Positions 48,640-62,887 of a DNA stretch of 64,000 nt are shown here, one piece after another. This DNA comes from Thuidium tamariscinum. Its lineage: Eukaryota; Streptophyta; Bryopsida; Hypnales; Thuidiaceae. A program made the position numbers and the translations under genes. Each line of letters begins with the position of its first letter. The first letter of the stretch is position 1. The notes under the pieces are model-generated. The model searched no databases, was not told where the DNA came from, and saw only the letters and a list, made by a program, of their open reading frames with translations. The DNA is taken from contig OX344755.2 of NCBI GenBank assembly GCA_947034885.2, positions 9,798,501-9,862,500 on the forward strand, written 5' to 3'.

Positions 48640-49589
48640 ATGTGGACATTCAATTCAGAATCATCTGTTGCGAAGTGAACATACAGACACTGGTTGCATT
48701 CTGGAAATGTACTGCACAGTACATCAGGGTAGAATAAGTTTACAAATTTTTCTTCCCAAGCAGACTCCGCGAAAACTTCAAGATGCTCTTACATACGGTG
48801 GAAGCACCCTAAACCGTCCAAATAAGGAATTCAGCATAGTTGGAGGGAGACTTTCTTAAAACTGATATTTCTCTAGTATTAGCGAGTGAAAATCATGAAT
48901 ATTCAGAAAAAGAAATAGAATTTTCAGACATTGTATGTAATTTCTATGTTTTTTTGAAGAGTGATGGCTCCCTAAAAAATTGAACCCTACAAAAATCAGC
49001 ACTCAACAAACTAGATTTTCCTATGTGTCCTTCAATTGTGTTAGCAAATTACAATCACACATGTGGCAAATACATTAATTGCACTCTAGGGACATATTTG
49101 AGTGACTTTATAGTCCACTGCACGGATGGAAAATAGATCCACTTATTGTCATTACAGCACAAACTCAAATCCTTGAAGCCAAACTCAAATTAACAGAAAC
49201 TGCTCTAACACACACTTTCAAAGCAATCAATACCATAGCCATACAATATGCTGGATCAATCATTCTACATAAAAGAATAATTGAAAACAACCAACCACTT
49301 CCAATAGAATAAGAAACTTAAACAATGCACATTACATTGCATACTTACCCAATAGTAATAAATTAATAACTAAAATTAAGTCAAATCAATCTAATTAAAT
49401 CTAATTAAATCCAGCAAAATTAAATTAAATCTTGGGTACTTTAAAACTAGTTACTTGTTACTTTAGTGTCTATTTTCGAAAGGAAAGAGTAGTCTTGCAT
49501 CAATAGCCCTTGATCCCGTGGACATTGGCTCATTGTCATGACGAACAGACACTTTATTCACGCCGGACTGCTTTTTTGAAGTGGACCGG

Positions 49590-49624
<35 letters not shown>

Positions 49625-50500
49625 ACTGCACGGTACATGGATAAGAATGGGTGTTTCTCCCTTACTCAAAAATGCATAGATTTGCAAACCATAGATTGCA
49701 TTGGAATTGCTATAAAGTGTACTTGAATATCATAACAAATAATTCAAAATTATGAAACATCTTATATTGCCACTCAAGATTTTCTATGGAATGTAGATAT
49801 AGAGAATTAGGAGGTCAAACAAACTTCATAGTACAAGCTTGTCTCCACTTCTTGAAATTTACCTTGATCAACTATAGCATTGTTTAGGTCAATTGTGCAA
49901 AAAATAGAAACCAATTACTATGCCTTTATAAATGACATTATGAACACAAAGTGAGTGGCATTTCTTTCACCTTAGGGCATGATGACAAAAGGATTCTTGT
50001 CAAAAAACTTTTGAAAGTACCTCCAACCATCATAGATATTCTTCCAAGCTTAAAAGTAGGTGCTAGACAATTCTTTGCATATCTCTTATACACTTTTTGT
50101 CACACTTTAATTTTGTTCAAAGTTCTTGTAATCTCAAAATATGGCTCATCAATCCAAAGAGCCTTCAGGATTCCCGCCTTGATTCAATCTACTTTTGTCC
50201 AATGTAAGTGTTTGTGAGCAAATGTTAATCTCTTTACTTTGTATTTTGTATTGAGATAGGGTTTTATTAGAGCAATGCAGTTCCCAAAGCCAACTGCAAA
50301 TTGTTGCATGATCTTGAATTACACATTTAATTATTAGTATGTTTGTTATTTGTTATGATATTCAAGTATACTTTTCTACAATTCTATCCCAAATTGTGAT
50401 TTGGAAGTCTATGCATTTTTGAGTTTGTAAAACTAAGCATTTTGAAGTTCATAGAATTTTTGTTGCAGGGTGTTAAATCCATCTCACAAAGTGGGACCAA
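48640..50500. other. AT-rich repeat DNA, no gene seen
   Basis: Holds a diverged dispersed repeat (48790-48980, kin of 24850-25030) and a (TA)n run at 49593-49622. Inverted arms near 49665-49745 and 50340-50425 share ATACTTGAATATCATAACAA-type sequence. No supported gene. Confidence 0.5.
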
Positions 50501-50522
50501 CAAGATAAAACTTGTATTTTTT

Positions 50523-51020
50523 GGGATAAAAGTAAAGAAGCACCCTATTTTATGTTGTGTTTTGGGGTATCGGCATTGATCTTTCCTAGCTCATTTAGGT
50601 CTTTGATTGCAAATATGAATTCATAATTTGCAAAAAAAGTTGTACAAAAAATTAAAAAATTAAATGTTTACCCCTCAAGTAAATCCAATTCGCTAGTCTC
50701 ACTTTGTAGGACGGGTTTAATGGCCTCCCTTTTTGTTGAATCTGCTTGGGAAAGAAAGTTCATAAGACTATTTGTACCCCACTCTACTCTCAAGCTTTCT
50801 GGATTGCGTCTATAGTATAGTGATGAGTCGATTGCGGAGGCCGTTTTGCCCCCCATTTGTACCCTTGGAGAAAACATAAGAACATTCAATTTGTGATGCA
50901 AATTAAAATTTGCAAATTCTAAATTCATATTTGCAATTAGAGGCCCCAAATTAGTCTAAGGAGGTGTTAGCCTCTGAATTAACATGGCACAAAATAGGGG
51001 ATTTTTTTTTACTTTCACCC
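50523..51020. repeat. Putative terminal-inverted-repeat element (about 498 bp)
   Basis: The left end GGGATAAAAGTAAAG with ACCCTATTTTATG resembles the reversed right end GGGTGAAAGTAAA with CCCCTATTTTGTG. The similarity continues to AAATATGAATT-type blocks. One end is also found at 34743-34880. No certain target duplication was seen. Confidence 0.45.
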
Positions 51021-51220
51021 TTGCCTGGGGCTCCGCAATCGGCTCATTGCACTACTGTACTTTAGACTTGGTCAGCTTTCTGACCCCCGGCCCCGGCCTG
51101 CTTGTGCTGAGCAGGACAACAACGAAGAAGCTCTCCTTGCCAGTTTGCAGAAATGTGTAGAAACGTTTTCCACATGACTCTGCTGACATTGAATAAGTTA
51201 TGAGGATATTGAATAAGTTA

Positions 51221-54777
<3,557 letters not shown>

Positions 54778-55029
54778 TTATGTGAATGTTGAATATGGGC
54801 CTTGAATATGGGCCAACTTTTCCACCAAAAAATGATGGGTGGTGGAACAGCCTTTCACTTCTTTCAAAATTAAGTTCATCACTGTCTTCTTTCGTTGCAT
54901 ATTTATTGTATTTGGTGTGGCAAGGGCAATGCAGTCCATCCTCTCCCTTGTGAGTGGCAAACCCTACCCACCAAATAACGTGTGACAACAATGTAGAGGA
55001 GCCACTCATAACTGATCAAATAAGCTATT

Positions 55030-55900
55030 TTCAATTGGTCATGATTTGAGGAGTGTAAGGTGAAGCAAATATTTTTGGAGGTGCAGAGGTAGAAATGGTG
55101 GGGTTTGCTAAAAATTTGGTAATTTTGTTGTTTGAACTAAAATTACTATGAATTTTAGAAGCCAAAAGTTGGGTTAGGCACATGTCTAATATCTAGAGTC
55201 TTAAAATTGTAATCATTGAAGAACTACTTTCTCACTCACTACTTCCTACTCTTATGGTCACAACTTCAAAACATGTGTTATGACTTTATTAGCCCCAAAT
55301 TTGAAAAGGAGTAAAAAAAACATTTTAAGCTTTGAATGATAATTTGTTCTAGCTTTGGTTAGAAATGGTTATACCCTACAGGTTGAATATGGGGCCCTAG
55401 TCAGGAATGGATGGTCCTACCTTAGGCTTGTATACATGAGGTTGAATAAAGTTGTGTAGCATCATATATCAGCCACAAAAGTGTGGGTTTGGTTTAGGCA
55501 ATCACCAGAATGTAGAGCATACCAAACATGAGACCTCAACCTTCACAACATTTTTATTTAGGTTTTTGTATGTAGATTAAAGGTTGTCTGTCTCTTCTCT
55601 ACAATCCATAGAGCTTGGCGAGGTTCTTGATAGTGCCTTATGAATTTGAAAGCTTGTAAAGAGATTCCACTTGTTTAGGGTTGTTTTCTTAAGTGAACTA
55701 GGGCTTATATATTCTCTTGATATTACATATGCTAGTTCCAAAAGGAAGGTTACAACCTCTAATGCTTTATGATGAAAGGAGTGATAGTTCTCAAGAGACT
55801 TGAGATGTATCTATTAAAAAACTCAAAATTGCCTCCTTTCACTCCCTCTTCAAATTTGAAGTACCACAAGAACTTATTTTACATGTGGCATGACCCCAAG
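55030..55900. repeat. Diverged repeat copies
   Basis: 55045-55225 aligns with 6241-6420. About 55530-55880 aligns in inverted orientation with about 58400-58895: shared blocks are CCATAGAGC, TAGGGTTGTTT, TCCAAAAGGA, CTCTAATGCTTTA and GAGTGATAGTTCT-like sequence. No ORF of note. Confidence 0.55.
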
Positions 55901-56620
55901 TACAACCTTTGATGGATGAAGACATTGATAGATGGAAGCCGAGGATGGACGGATTTATGATGATTGTATTATGATTTTTGATATGACTTTTGATGGAGGA
56001 ATGCAGTGATGAATGATCATGAACCAATTTATGATGAAATGTGCACTAATGGATAAGTAGAGATTGCCTAGAGATAGATATTTATAGATGATGGATTTGT
56101 ACACTGGAATTAAATAATTCCAATTGGATGACACTAATTGGCAACAAAATGATTAGAGATATATATATCTTGACTCCTAAATGCCCAAGCCTTTCCAAAT
56201 GTGTTTTGACTATGAAAAAAGTGCATTGGCTTGTAGTCATCTCTAATGAAGAATATATATAATTTCTTAGGTATCAAATCAAGTAAAATTGCTAACCTTT
56301 ATATAGAGCTAGGAAATGAAGTAAAATTAGCAAGCTTTATTCTTCACTTGTGGTAAATATATGCCTTTGAAGACATCTCAATAATCAAATATGTACTTTT
56401 TTCAATGGATAATTAAAGTTTTCAATAGTCAATCCTTAAAAAAAAATTAAAAAAGTTGAAGGAATTGAACTACCCATATAAAAATGGGCTTGAAATTTCA
56501 AGTCGACCATATATAGTCAATTGGATAGGTAGGAGTTAAACAACAAATTTATGTAGTTGAATTAGATAATTCTACTTGAATGACTAGTATATTGAAGTTA
56601 TACAACTCCTAGATAAAAAC
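55900..56620. other. AT-rich DNA, no gene seen
   Basis: No supported gene or element ends. Confidence 0.4.
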
Positions 56621-56625
56621 ACTAT

Positions 56626-56736
56626 CACTACAAAAAAATGAGTGTCCACAATGACTACAAGATGACTCCAAAATGACTACTATAGTCATTTTGGAGTCAT
56701 CTTGTAGTCATTGTGGACACTCATTTTTTTGTAGTG
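56626..56736. mobile_element. 111-bp CACTA-end hairpin MITE
   Basis: Two 54-bp arms pair around a 3-bp centre, with no mismatch that I can find. The tip is CACTACAAAAAAATGAGTG. Both ends are flanked by TAT (56623-56625 and 56737-56739), the 3-bp duplication typical of CACTA elements. No coding capacity. Transcribed, it would form a long near-perfect hairpin RNA. Confidence 0.85.
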
Positions 56737-56739
56737 TAT

Positions 56740-57225
56740 TGAGTTGAAACTTGGAAAACTTAGATAACTCCAAGTAGAAAATCAAAATTTGAATAAGATT
56801 TGCTTTTGATAAAGTATCATTTGAAGAAATATAACAAATAGTCTTCCCTTAGTAGATACTAGATAGAAGTATAGATAGAAAGCTAAAGGTAAAAAAAAAG
56901 TCTTAGTCTATTTTAAAGACTAATAGTCTTTATTGATAGCATATAAGCATGCCTTATAGAATTCAAGGTGAAGAAACTTTCTTTAGAGATTGATTTCTTT
57001 TTAGTTGAATGGTTTGAATTCCTTGTAAAATATTTTTCTTGTTATTTGAATATTTTTTGTTTGTATTTAGAATTCATTGTGATTTGAAGTTATAAGTTGT
57101 AGGAGATTTGGAACAATATGTGTGAGGAAAAGTATTGGGATTACTATTGCAATCCCTTCAAGTCAACAAGTTTGGAGTTTTCACAATGGAGCTCAATACA
57201 TAATTCTTAGAAAAGCATAATTAGA
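56740..57225. other. AT-rich DNA, no gene seen
   Basis: Nothing recognisable between the hairpin MITE and the next element. Confidence 0.4.
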
Positions 57226-57236
57226 GAACTTTGTAG

Positions 57237-58245
57237 GGTCATTGCAAGAAACACTTGTCAATTTTGTTGCGTTTTGCAACAATACTCATGACTTTTTCAA
57301 GAGTACTATAAAATTAGAAAACTAATTTTAAAAAAATTAAAAAAATATGAATAATGTACATACCTCTAAAATGAAGGTTTTCATTGAAAGAAATTGATAG
57401 AAAAATTCTTTAAGTAGGAGAACTTGAAAAGTGCCAAATCTCAAGAAAATAAGTACTTTGATTCAAAAATTAGTAAAAAATTAGTAAAAATAAGTATTTT
57501 CAAAAATGAAAAAGTGACAATTTGCAACAACTTTATGGAAATGGTCATTCACCAAAAAACACACCAAAATTATATTTTATATGTTTCAAAATACAAGTAG
57601 AAAGAAGCTCACTTTGTAGACCTCCACACCACATAAAATTAACTATTTTTGAAAATCCTTCCCTGGAAAGCTAGAAGTCTATTAGAAGACCATCTTATCC
57701 AAATTTCATCTCAAAATCATTAAAAAAAGGTATTCCATAGTACTAAAACCCCCTAAATTGCAAAGTGTGACATTCAATTGGGGTCTATTTTTGGATAGTA
57801 AAATATTTTTGAAAATTATGAAAAAATCAAGGAAGGTGTATAACATTAGAAGAAATCTAAAGGCATTAGAAGACTACAGGTTCCCGAACTGCGGGAATGC
57901 AATTTCTGCCACGTGAACTGAAATCCGACGTGGTCGAGAGAGTGCTATGTCATTAAATTTTTTTTTGAATTTTTTGGGGGCTTTTTTTCATATTTCAGGA
58001 CCCCAATTTTTATTTTTTTGGGGGGGGTAAATGCCGCCCTGACAGTGGCTAGCAATTAGGGAACAGTTTCGGAGAACAACCCCGAAACGGCCCTTTGGAA
58101 GCCTCAAATTTCTTCTAATGTAGTTATGAGTACCTTCTTTGTAAATCTTGACTCATTTGGAGCTAAAACACAAAAGTTATGGCCAAAAAACTGATCAACA
58201 TGCAATGTGTGATACAAAATAGTACAAGTGTTTCTTGCAATGACC
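57237..58245. mobile_element. Terminal-inverted-repeat element with 6-bp flanking repeat (1,009 bp), copy 2
   Basis: The left end GGTCATTGCAAGAAACACTT and the reversed right end GGTCATTGCAAGAAACACTT are identical over these 20 bases. Flanks are TTGTAG on both sides (57231-57236 and 58246-58251). The interior aligns with copy 1 at 32082-32799. It is longer because a MITE (57844-58120) sits inside; without it about 730 bp remain. No ORF. Confidence 0.75.
57844..58120. mobile_element. Nested MITE (277 bp) inside the 57.2-58.2 kb element
   Basis: The left end CATTAGAAGAAATCTAAAGG and the reversed right end CATTAGAAGAAATTTGAGG are terminal repeats. The matching position in the sibling element near 32675 reads straight through (GTATAATAGTCATGAG), giving an empty site. 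It is related to the element at 27137-27461. No clear target duplication is visible. Confidence 0.7.
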
Positions 58246-58399
58246 TTGTAGCCAACTCATGACAAGTAGAGTAAATGAAGACAATGTACTAAGAAGAGAA
58301 GGCAAAGCAAGAAGAAATTGTAGTACAAAGCAAGAGCTTGAAACCTCAAAGTCTTGAGTTTATTGTCAAGTTCTTTGAGGCTCTTCTAAGAACTATGCA

Positions 58400-58895
58400 T
58401 TGTGCTTTCTAGCAAAAGACTCCCAATTTGCTTTCTTGAAGCAATTGTAGTTGTATTTCCAATATTTTTCTTCATACATGTCTATTAAGAACCTCAAAGT
58501 ACCTTCTTTCCACTCCTTTTTCATATGTGAAGTACTTCAAGAACTTTTCTCTTAAGTCCTCTAAGAACTATCACCTCCTTCATTGTAAAGCATTAGAGGT
58601 AGGAAACCTCCTTTTGGAACCTTTGTAACGGCAGAAAAAACAACAACCTAGCTCACTTAAGGTGTGAAACAACCCTAAATAAGGTAGAATAATCCATTGT
58701 AGTCAAATGACCTATAACAAATACCTAATGACCATTTTTAAGCAAAGGTGTGAAGAGAAATTCCTAATTATGACCACAATGGGCTAGTTTACCTTACACC
58801 AAGCCAACCTCCTTTATAAGTTCATAGCCTCATGTGACGCCGCACACCCTAGCTAGGCTCTATGGAGTGAGGAAGGAGAGAGTTGACCTTTAATC
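58400..58895. repeat. Inverted diverged copy of the 55.53-55.88 kb repeat
   Basis: The reverse complement matches 55530-55880 in order, ending immediately left of the TTAA of the next MITE. No gene. Confidence 0.5.
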
Positions 58896-58900
58896 CTTAA

Positions 58901-59451
58901 CCCTTTAGGGCCTAGCAAACCAATTTTGGTTCTTTTAAATTGAATTTTGGGAATTGGAACACTCTCTTGGCCTTAGTTCCTCTTGGGGTATGAACAAGAT
59001 GTGAGGGCACGGGTATTCCGTTTCTAATGAGCCATTGGCCATCAAATTTGGAGCAATGATGATTTGTCTATTGCAATTTGAAGTTGGGAATTTTAGAGTT
59101 TCGAAATGAACTGTGGAACATGTTTCTCTATTGAATTTATTTGTGTATAACTAAAGAGAGCATGAAAACTTTAGCATAGTGTTCAATATAATGAACTCTA
59201 TTTTCAATAAAAATTTCATGGGAAATTGATCTTTTTTGTAATTACTATGATTTTTCAAAGGCATAAATTTTAAAAAATCATATAAATTTCATTTTTTTTC
59301 CAGAAATAAATTAAAAATCACATGAGATAGAAGATATAAATTCTTATTTGTAGAAAAATAATAATTTAAATTAAATCATAAAATTTTAATATGAAAATTT
59401 GATTATAGAAGAATTCAAGAGGTTGCTTGGGGCTCCTTAGGCCCTAGAGGG
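58901..59451. mobile_element. piggyBac-type MITE (551 bp) flanked by TTAA
   Basis: TTAA at 58897-58900 is followed by CCCTTTAGGGCCTA, and the reversed right end is CCCTCTAGGGCCTA next to TTAA at 59452-59455 (13 of 14 matching). No ORF. Its terminal sequence resembles the 5039-5917 MITE only in the CCCTTTAG tip. Confidence 0.75.
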
Positions 59452-59905
59452 TTAAACGTCGAGGAGGACATTTCGTATCCGATGAATGACAAAGAATCTT
59501 TCCTTGTAAGACAAAAGTGTAACCATGCATTCATCCTCAATATCAGGGTTGGACTTCTATTAGTACTTTGGTTTCTAATGAGGATATTTTCCTTATTCAA
59601 AGTAGATGATGGAGTCACACGGTATCAAAATGCATGATTTCCACGGCCACCAGTCCGTCCTTTAACCCGCATATAAAAACCTCGGGAAAAACGCGAGCTA
59701 GGGACTCTATGCTTTCCATGGATCAGGAGTTCAGGACTCGTTTCGTGTGGAACATCGTGAATGCAAGCTTGCTCATTTACTGTAACACGAATTTCTTGTT
59801 ACACTGATTCTGTAGACGGAACCCTCCCTTCCCCCATTCAAGGAGTTTATGAATGGCGATTGATGCTTGAATGCAGCATCGCACGGTTGTGTGCGAGGAG
59901 TGAAG

Positions 59906-62887
59906 ATGGTGGCGACGAAGCAGGATTGTGGGGATGAGCCATGGTTGCCCTGTCTGCGCTTCACTGGCGCACCAGGCTACGATCTGGGACTGGCAATTGG
60001 GAATCGTTTTAGGGTTTTGATCCGATCCCGCTTGGCGTCCGACCCAGCGCTGCATTCCGATCTGCTGCCGTTTGCCGCGACCGAAGAGGGGCACCGGCTT
60101 GTGGCTGCTCTCACGGTTGCCAACAGGTACTCCCTTTCTTACATTTGCCTCGATTTTTGTCGTACATTTGTGGCTGATTGCGAGATAGGTGAAGTTGTTG
60201 CAGCTCAATCGTTGAATTGAGGGCCTGAATGTTGGCAACAAGCGCTCACAATTGGAGTACGGTTGCATGATTTGAGTGGCACATTGGCATGTTTGAAGAG
60301 ATGCCGTATTCTAAATTCTGCAGCGGAACAATGCAGGAATTTGCTGGATTACGAAGCTGTTTCTGACTCATTTGTTAGGTCATTGGTAGGAATGGGTTAC
60401 TGGTTTGGGAAATGTAGTAAGGTATAGGCTCCATTGACCATACAGGAGCGCTTTGCACTGTGCTATTCGTGGTAGTACTTGATCTGCTGACTTCTGTTTT
60501 TTTGCAATTCTTTTGTAGCTTAACACAAAGTAGATATACAAAACTTCAGATGGGGCAAGTTTCTAGATTGTTGTAGGCATAGGTTCAAAGTTCACTTGTA
60601 TGGGAAATGGAATCTCTCAATTACTGTATGGTGAATGGAGACCTTGCATAAATGCGTCAAATCTTGGAGATTGCATCATCTGAGGTTCCTGGATTGCCTT
60701 GTTACTGCAGGCAGCAGTATCCCGTGTACTTTGACGAAATACGCGGAACAGCAGATGGTGCGGAGGTGCCATTTCTTCAAGTGAGCACCATCATCTTTAC
60801 CAATGCATGCATGCATGTGTGGTCGCATGAAAAAAGTCTGACTCGCTGGGAAAGGAGTCACTGAGCAATGGTGGTCTTCTTGCAGGTCTTATTGATCAAC
60901 ATGAGGAAGGAAGTAGCTCCATTTCTGCCTTCTGCAATCCAGCGTGCGCAAGTGGGCGAAGCAGATCAGTGCAGCACCATCATGTTGAACACTGAGTCGC
61001 TGGCTGTGATTGCCCATAATGAAGACGCAGACATTTCTCTTCTACACCACGCGTAATGCTCAACGAGCATACTTGTGCTATGCATTGGCCTTCAAACTTC
61101 AGCTTGTCCACGATTAGAATCGTCTGAGCATCATTTCAGAGTCATTCTTTTAGGGGTTTAGGGTTTAGGGTTCATCACCTCCCTCTTGGAAACCCAATCC
61201 CCCTTCTGCTGTAGAAAACCAAATCGCATTACGATGGCACGGTTTATGTTAGAGACTTTCTTGAATGGATTTAATGTGACTAGGTTTCTGTAGGGGAATT
61301 TCTACTATTGTCCACATCATCCAGTGTTGTGGTTTGGATTCCCCATCTCTGAACGCGTCGTTTGTCGGGTTGCAGGTATCTGGTGCATGCGGAATTGGAG
61401 GATGGGTTAACATTCATGGCTTACACGTATGCTGGGGAGCTCCCTAGTTGCGCTTTTGGGTTCAACAGTCACGGTGTTGTAAGGTTCCTTGAATATTTTT
61501 CTTCATACTCCTTTGTGTTTGCAATTCTTTCAGAGCTGTGGGAGTGTTCAGACGTGGTATCATGAATATTCTGTTCCATACGCTCTCTTTTTGTGCAGGT
61601 TTTCACTTTGAATGCCGTGCCGTTGGCTCCGGAGGAAGCTGTCGCAGGAGGTATTTGCCGCAACTTCATATCAAGAGATCTGCTTGAAGCTTCTAATCAT
61701 CTCGATGCACTTCAGGTACTGGTTGGTTTTCCAATCACTCTGGCCTCTGTAATCGGATCAGGCGTGTGGTCTATCTGACAATGGTTAAGTAGTCTTTGAC
61801 GGGGATTACTCGCCGATTGACTTTTTTGTAATATACCTCAGGAGGTTCACAGCATCTGGGCTATGAAATGACCGGTAGCTCTATTTTTTTTCCATCAATT
61901 AATGATCTTAGTACCTGTCTCTACAGCGGGTATGCCTGCTGAACAGGGCTGTGGGGCATAACTACAACATTATGGACATCAATGCAGGGAAGATGCTTAC
62001 TGTGGAAGCAGCATCCAAAGGGAGATGGTGTATAAAAGAAATTGGAGCAGAGCCCTTCTTTCATGCGAACATGTACATCAACCTCCATGTCGACCAGGTA
62101 AAGAGAGTTTCTCACTCTTTGGGTGTTTGTTTGTTTGTGATAACCAATGTGGGAGGGTTGCTGGTAGGAAACCACTTTTAGAGTACTCTCATTTGTCATG
62201 GCAATTCTGCTATCACGAAGTTTGTTAAGCAAATGAGGCCAGTTCGTGCAGAGTTGTAGGAATTTAGAATGTTCTTTGAGTAAAATTGAATCTGGGTTTT
62301 GAGAAGACCTGCAATTTTAGGTTGAAGTGTGCAGTACCTGTGTAAAGGTGGTCGGAAATAGACAAATTAGGATAGCTGGATCTCGGTACTTGTGCTCGTT
62401 GATAGCTGGATCTGGATTGAAGAAAAATCTGAGGGACTTGACCTGCTTCAGATTGCGAATGAGACTTCCTTGCACAGGCAACGGTGTGCAGATAGATATT
62501 CAAAGCTCTCCAGAGAGGACATGATGTGCTTACTTGGGGATGCCACCGACGAATTGTATCCTGTCTACATGCAAGGTACGTCAGGATCATTTTTCAATTT
62601 AGGAGATGCCAGGAATCTTTCAACACTTGGAAAGTACAAACGAAAGAAACATGATGAGAAGAATGGCATACATCATGGCACTTACAAATTGTTAGCATGA
62701 AGGTCAGAAATGGTACGCAACATATGAATAATTTGCAACAAGATGTGTTTTCGCAGGTCCCAAGCTTGTGACGTTATGTACAGCCGTATTTGATTTGCAC
62801 GCCCTGACCTGTACGATATTCCAAGAGAATCCGCTGAAGCACATCGTTTACTCGCAACTGTCTCTGGTTTTCCCGTCTCCTCCATAG
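59906..62887 (+). CDS. AAT-like / peptidase C45 family protein (NTN hydrolase type), eight exons
   Basis: Plant relative of acyl-CoA:6-aminopenicillanate acyltransferase-like proteins, N-terminal-nucleophile hydrolases that act on amide bonds; the plant substrate is not known. Exons: 59906-60126, 60711-60780, 60886-61052, 61376-61478, 61599-61715, 61927-62097, 62452-62575, 62757-62887; all GT-AG, frame kept, 367 aa. Visible: YDLGLAIGNRFRVLIRSRL; VYFDEIRGTADGAEVPFLQ; LLINMRKEV; the likely nucleophile Cys126 in EADQCSTIML; AVIAHNEDAD; TFMAYTYAGELPSCAFGFNS; GGICRNFISRDLLEA; VGHNYNIMDINAGKMLTVEA; PFFHANMYINL; CLLGDATDELYPVYMQ; LVTLCTAVFDL. In the fungal enzyme maturation cleaves before the Cys; whether this happens here is unknown. 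ATG at 59906 is the first usable start. Looks intact. Confidence 0.88.
61149..61170 (+). repeat. Interstitial telomere-type repeat (TTTAGGG x3)
   Basis: Three TTTAGGG units with one extra G, inside intron 3 of the AAT-like gene. This is the plant-type telomere unit; such short interstitial copies are common and need not mark an old chromosome end. Confidence 0.85.

Noticed and set aside
49593..49622. (TA)n run as a significant feature
   Set aside because: Short common microsatellite; only noted inside the intergenic entry.
62264..62590. 108-aa minus-strand frame
   Set aside because: Antisense to exon 7 of the AAT-like gene; shadow frame.
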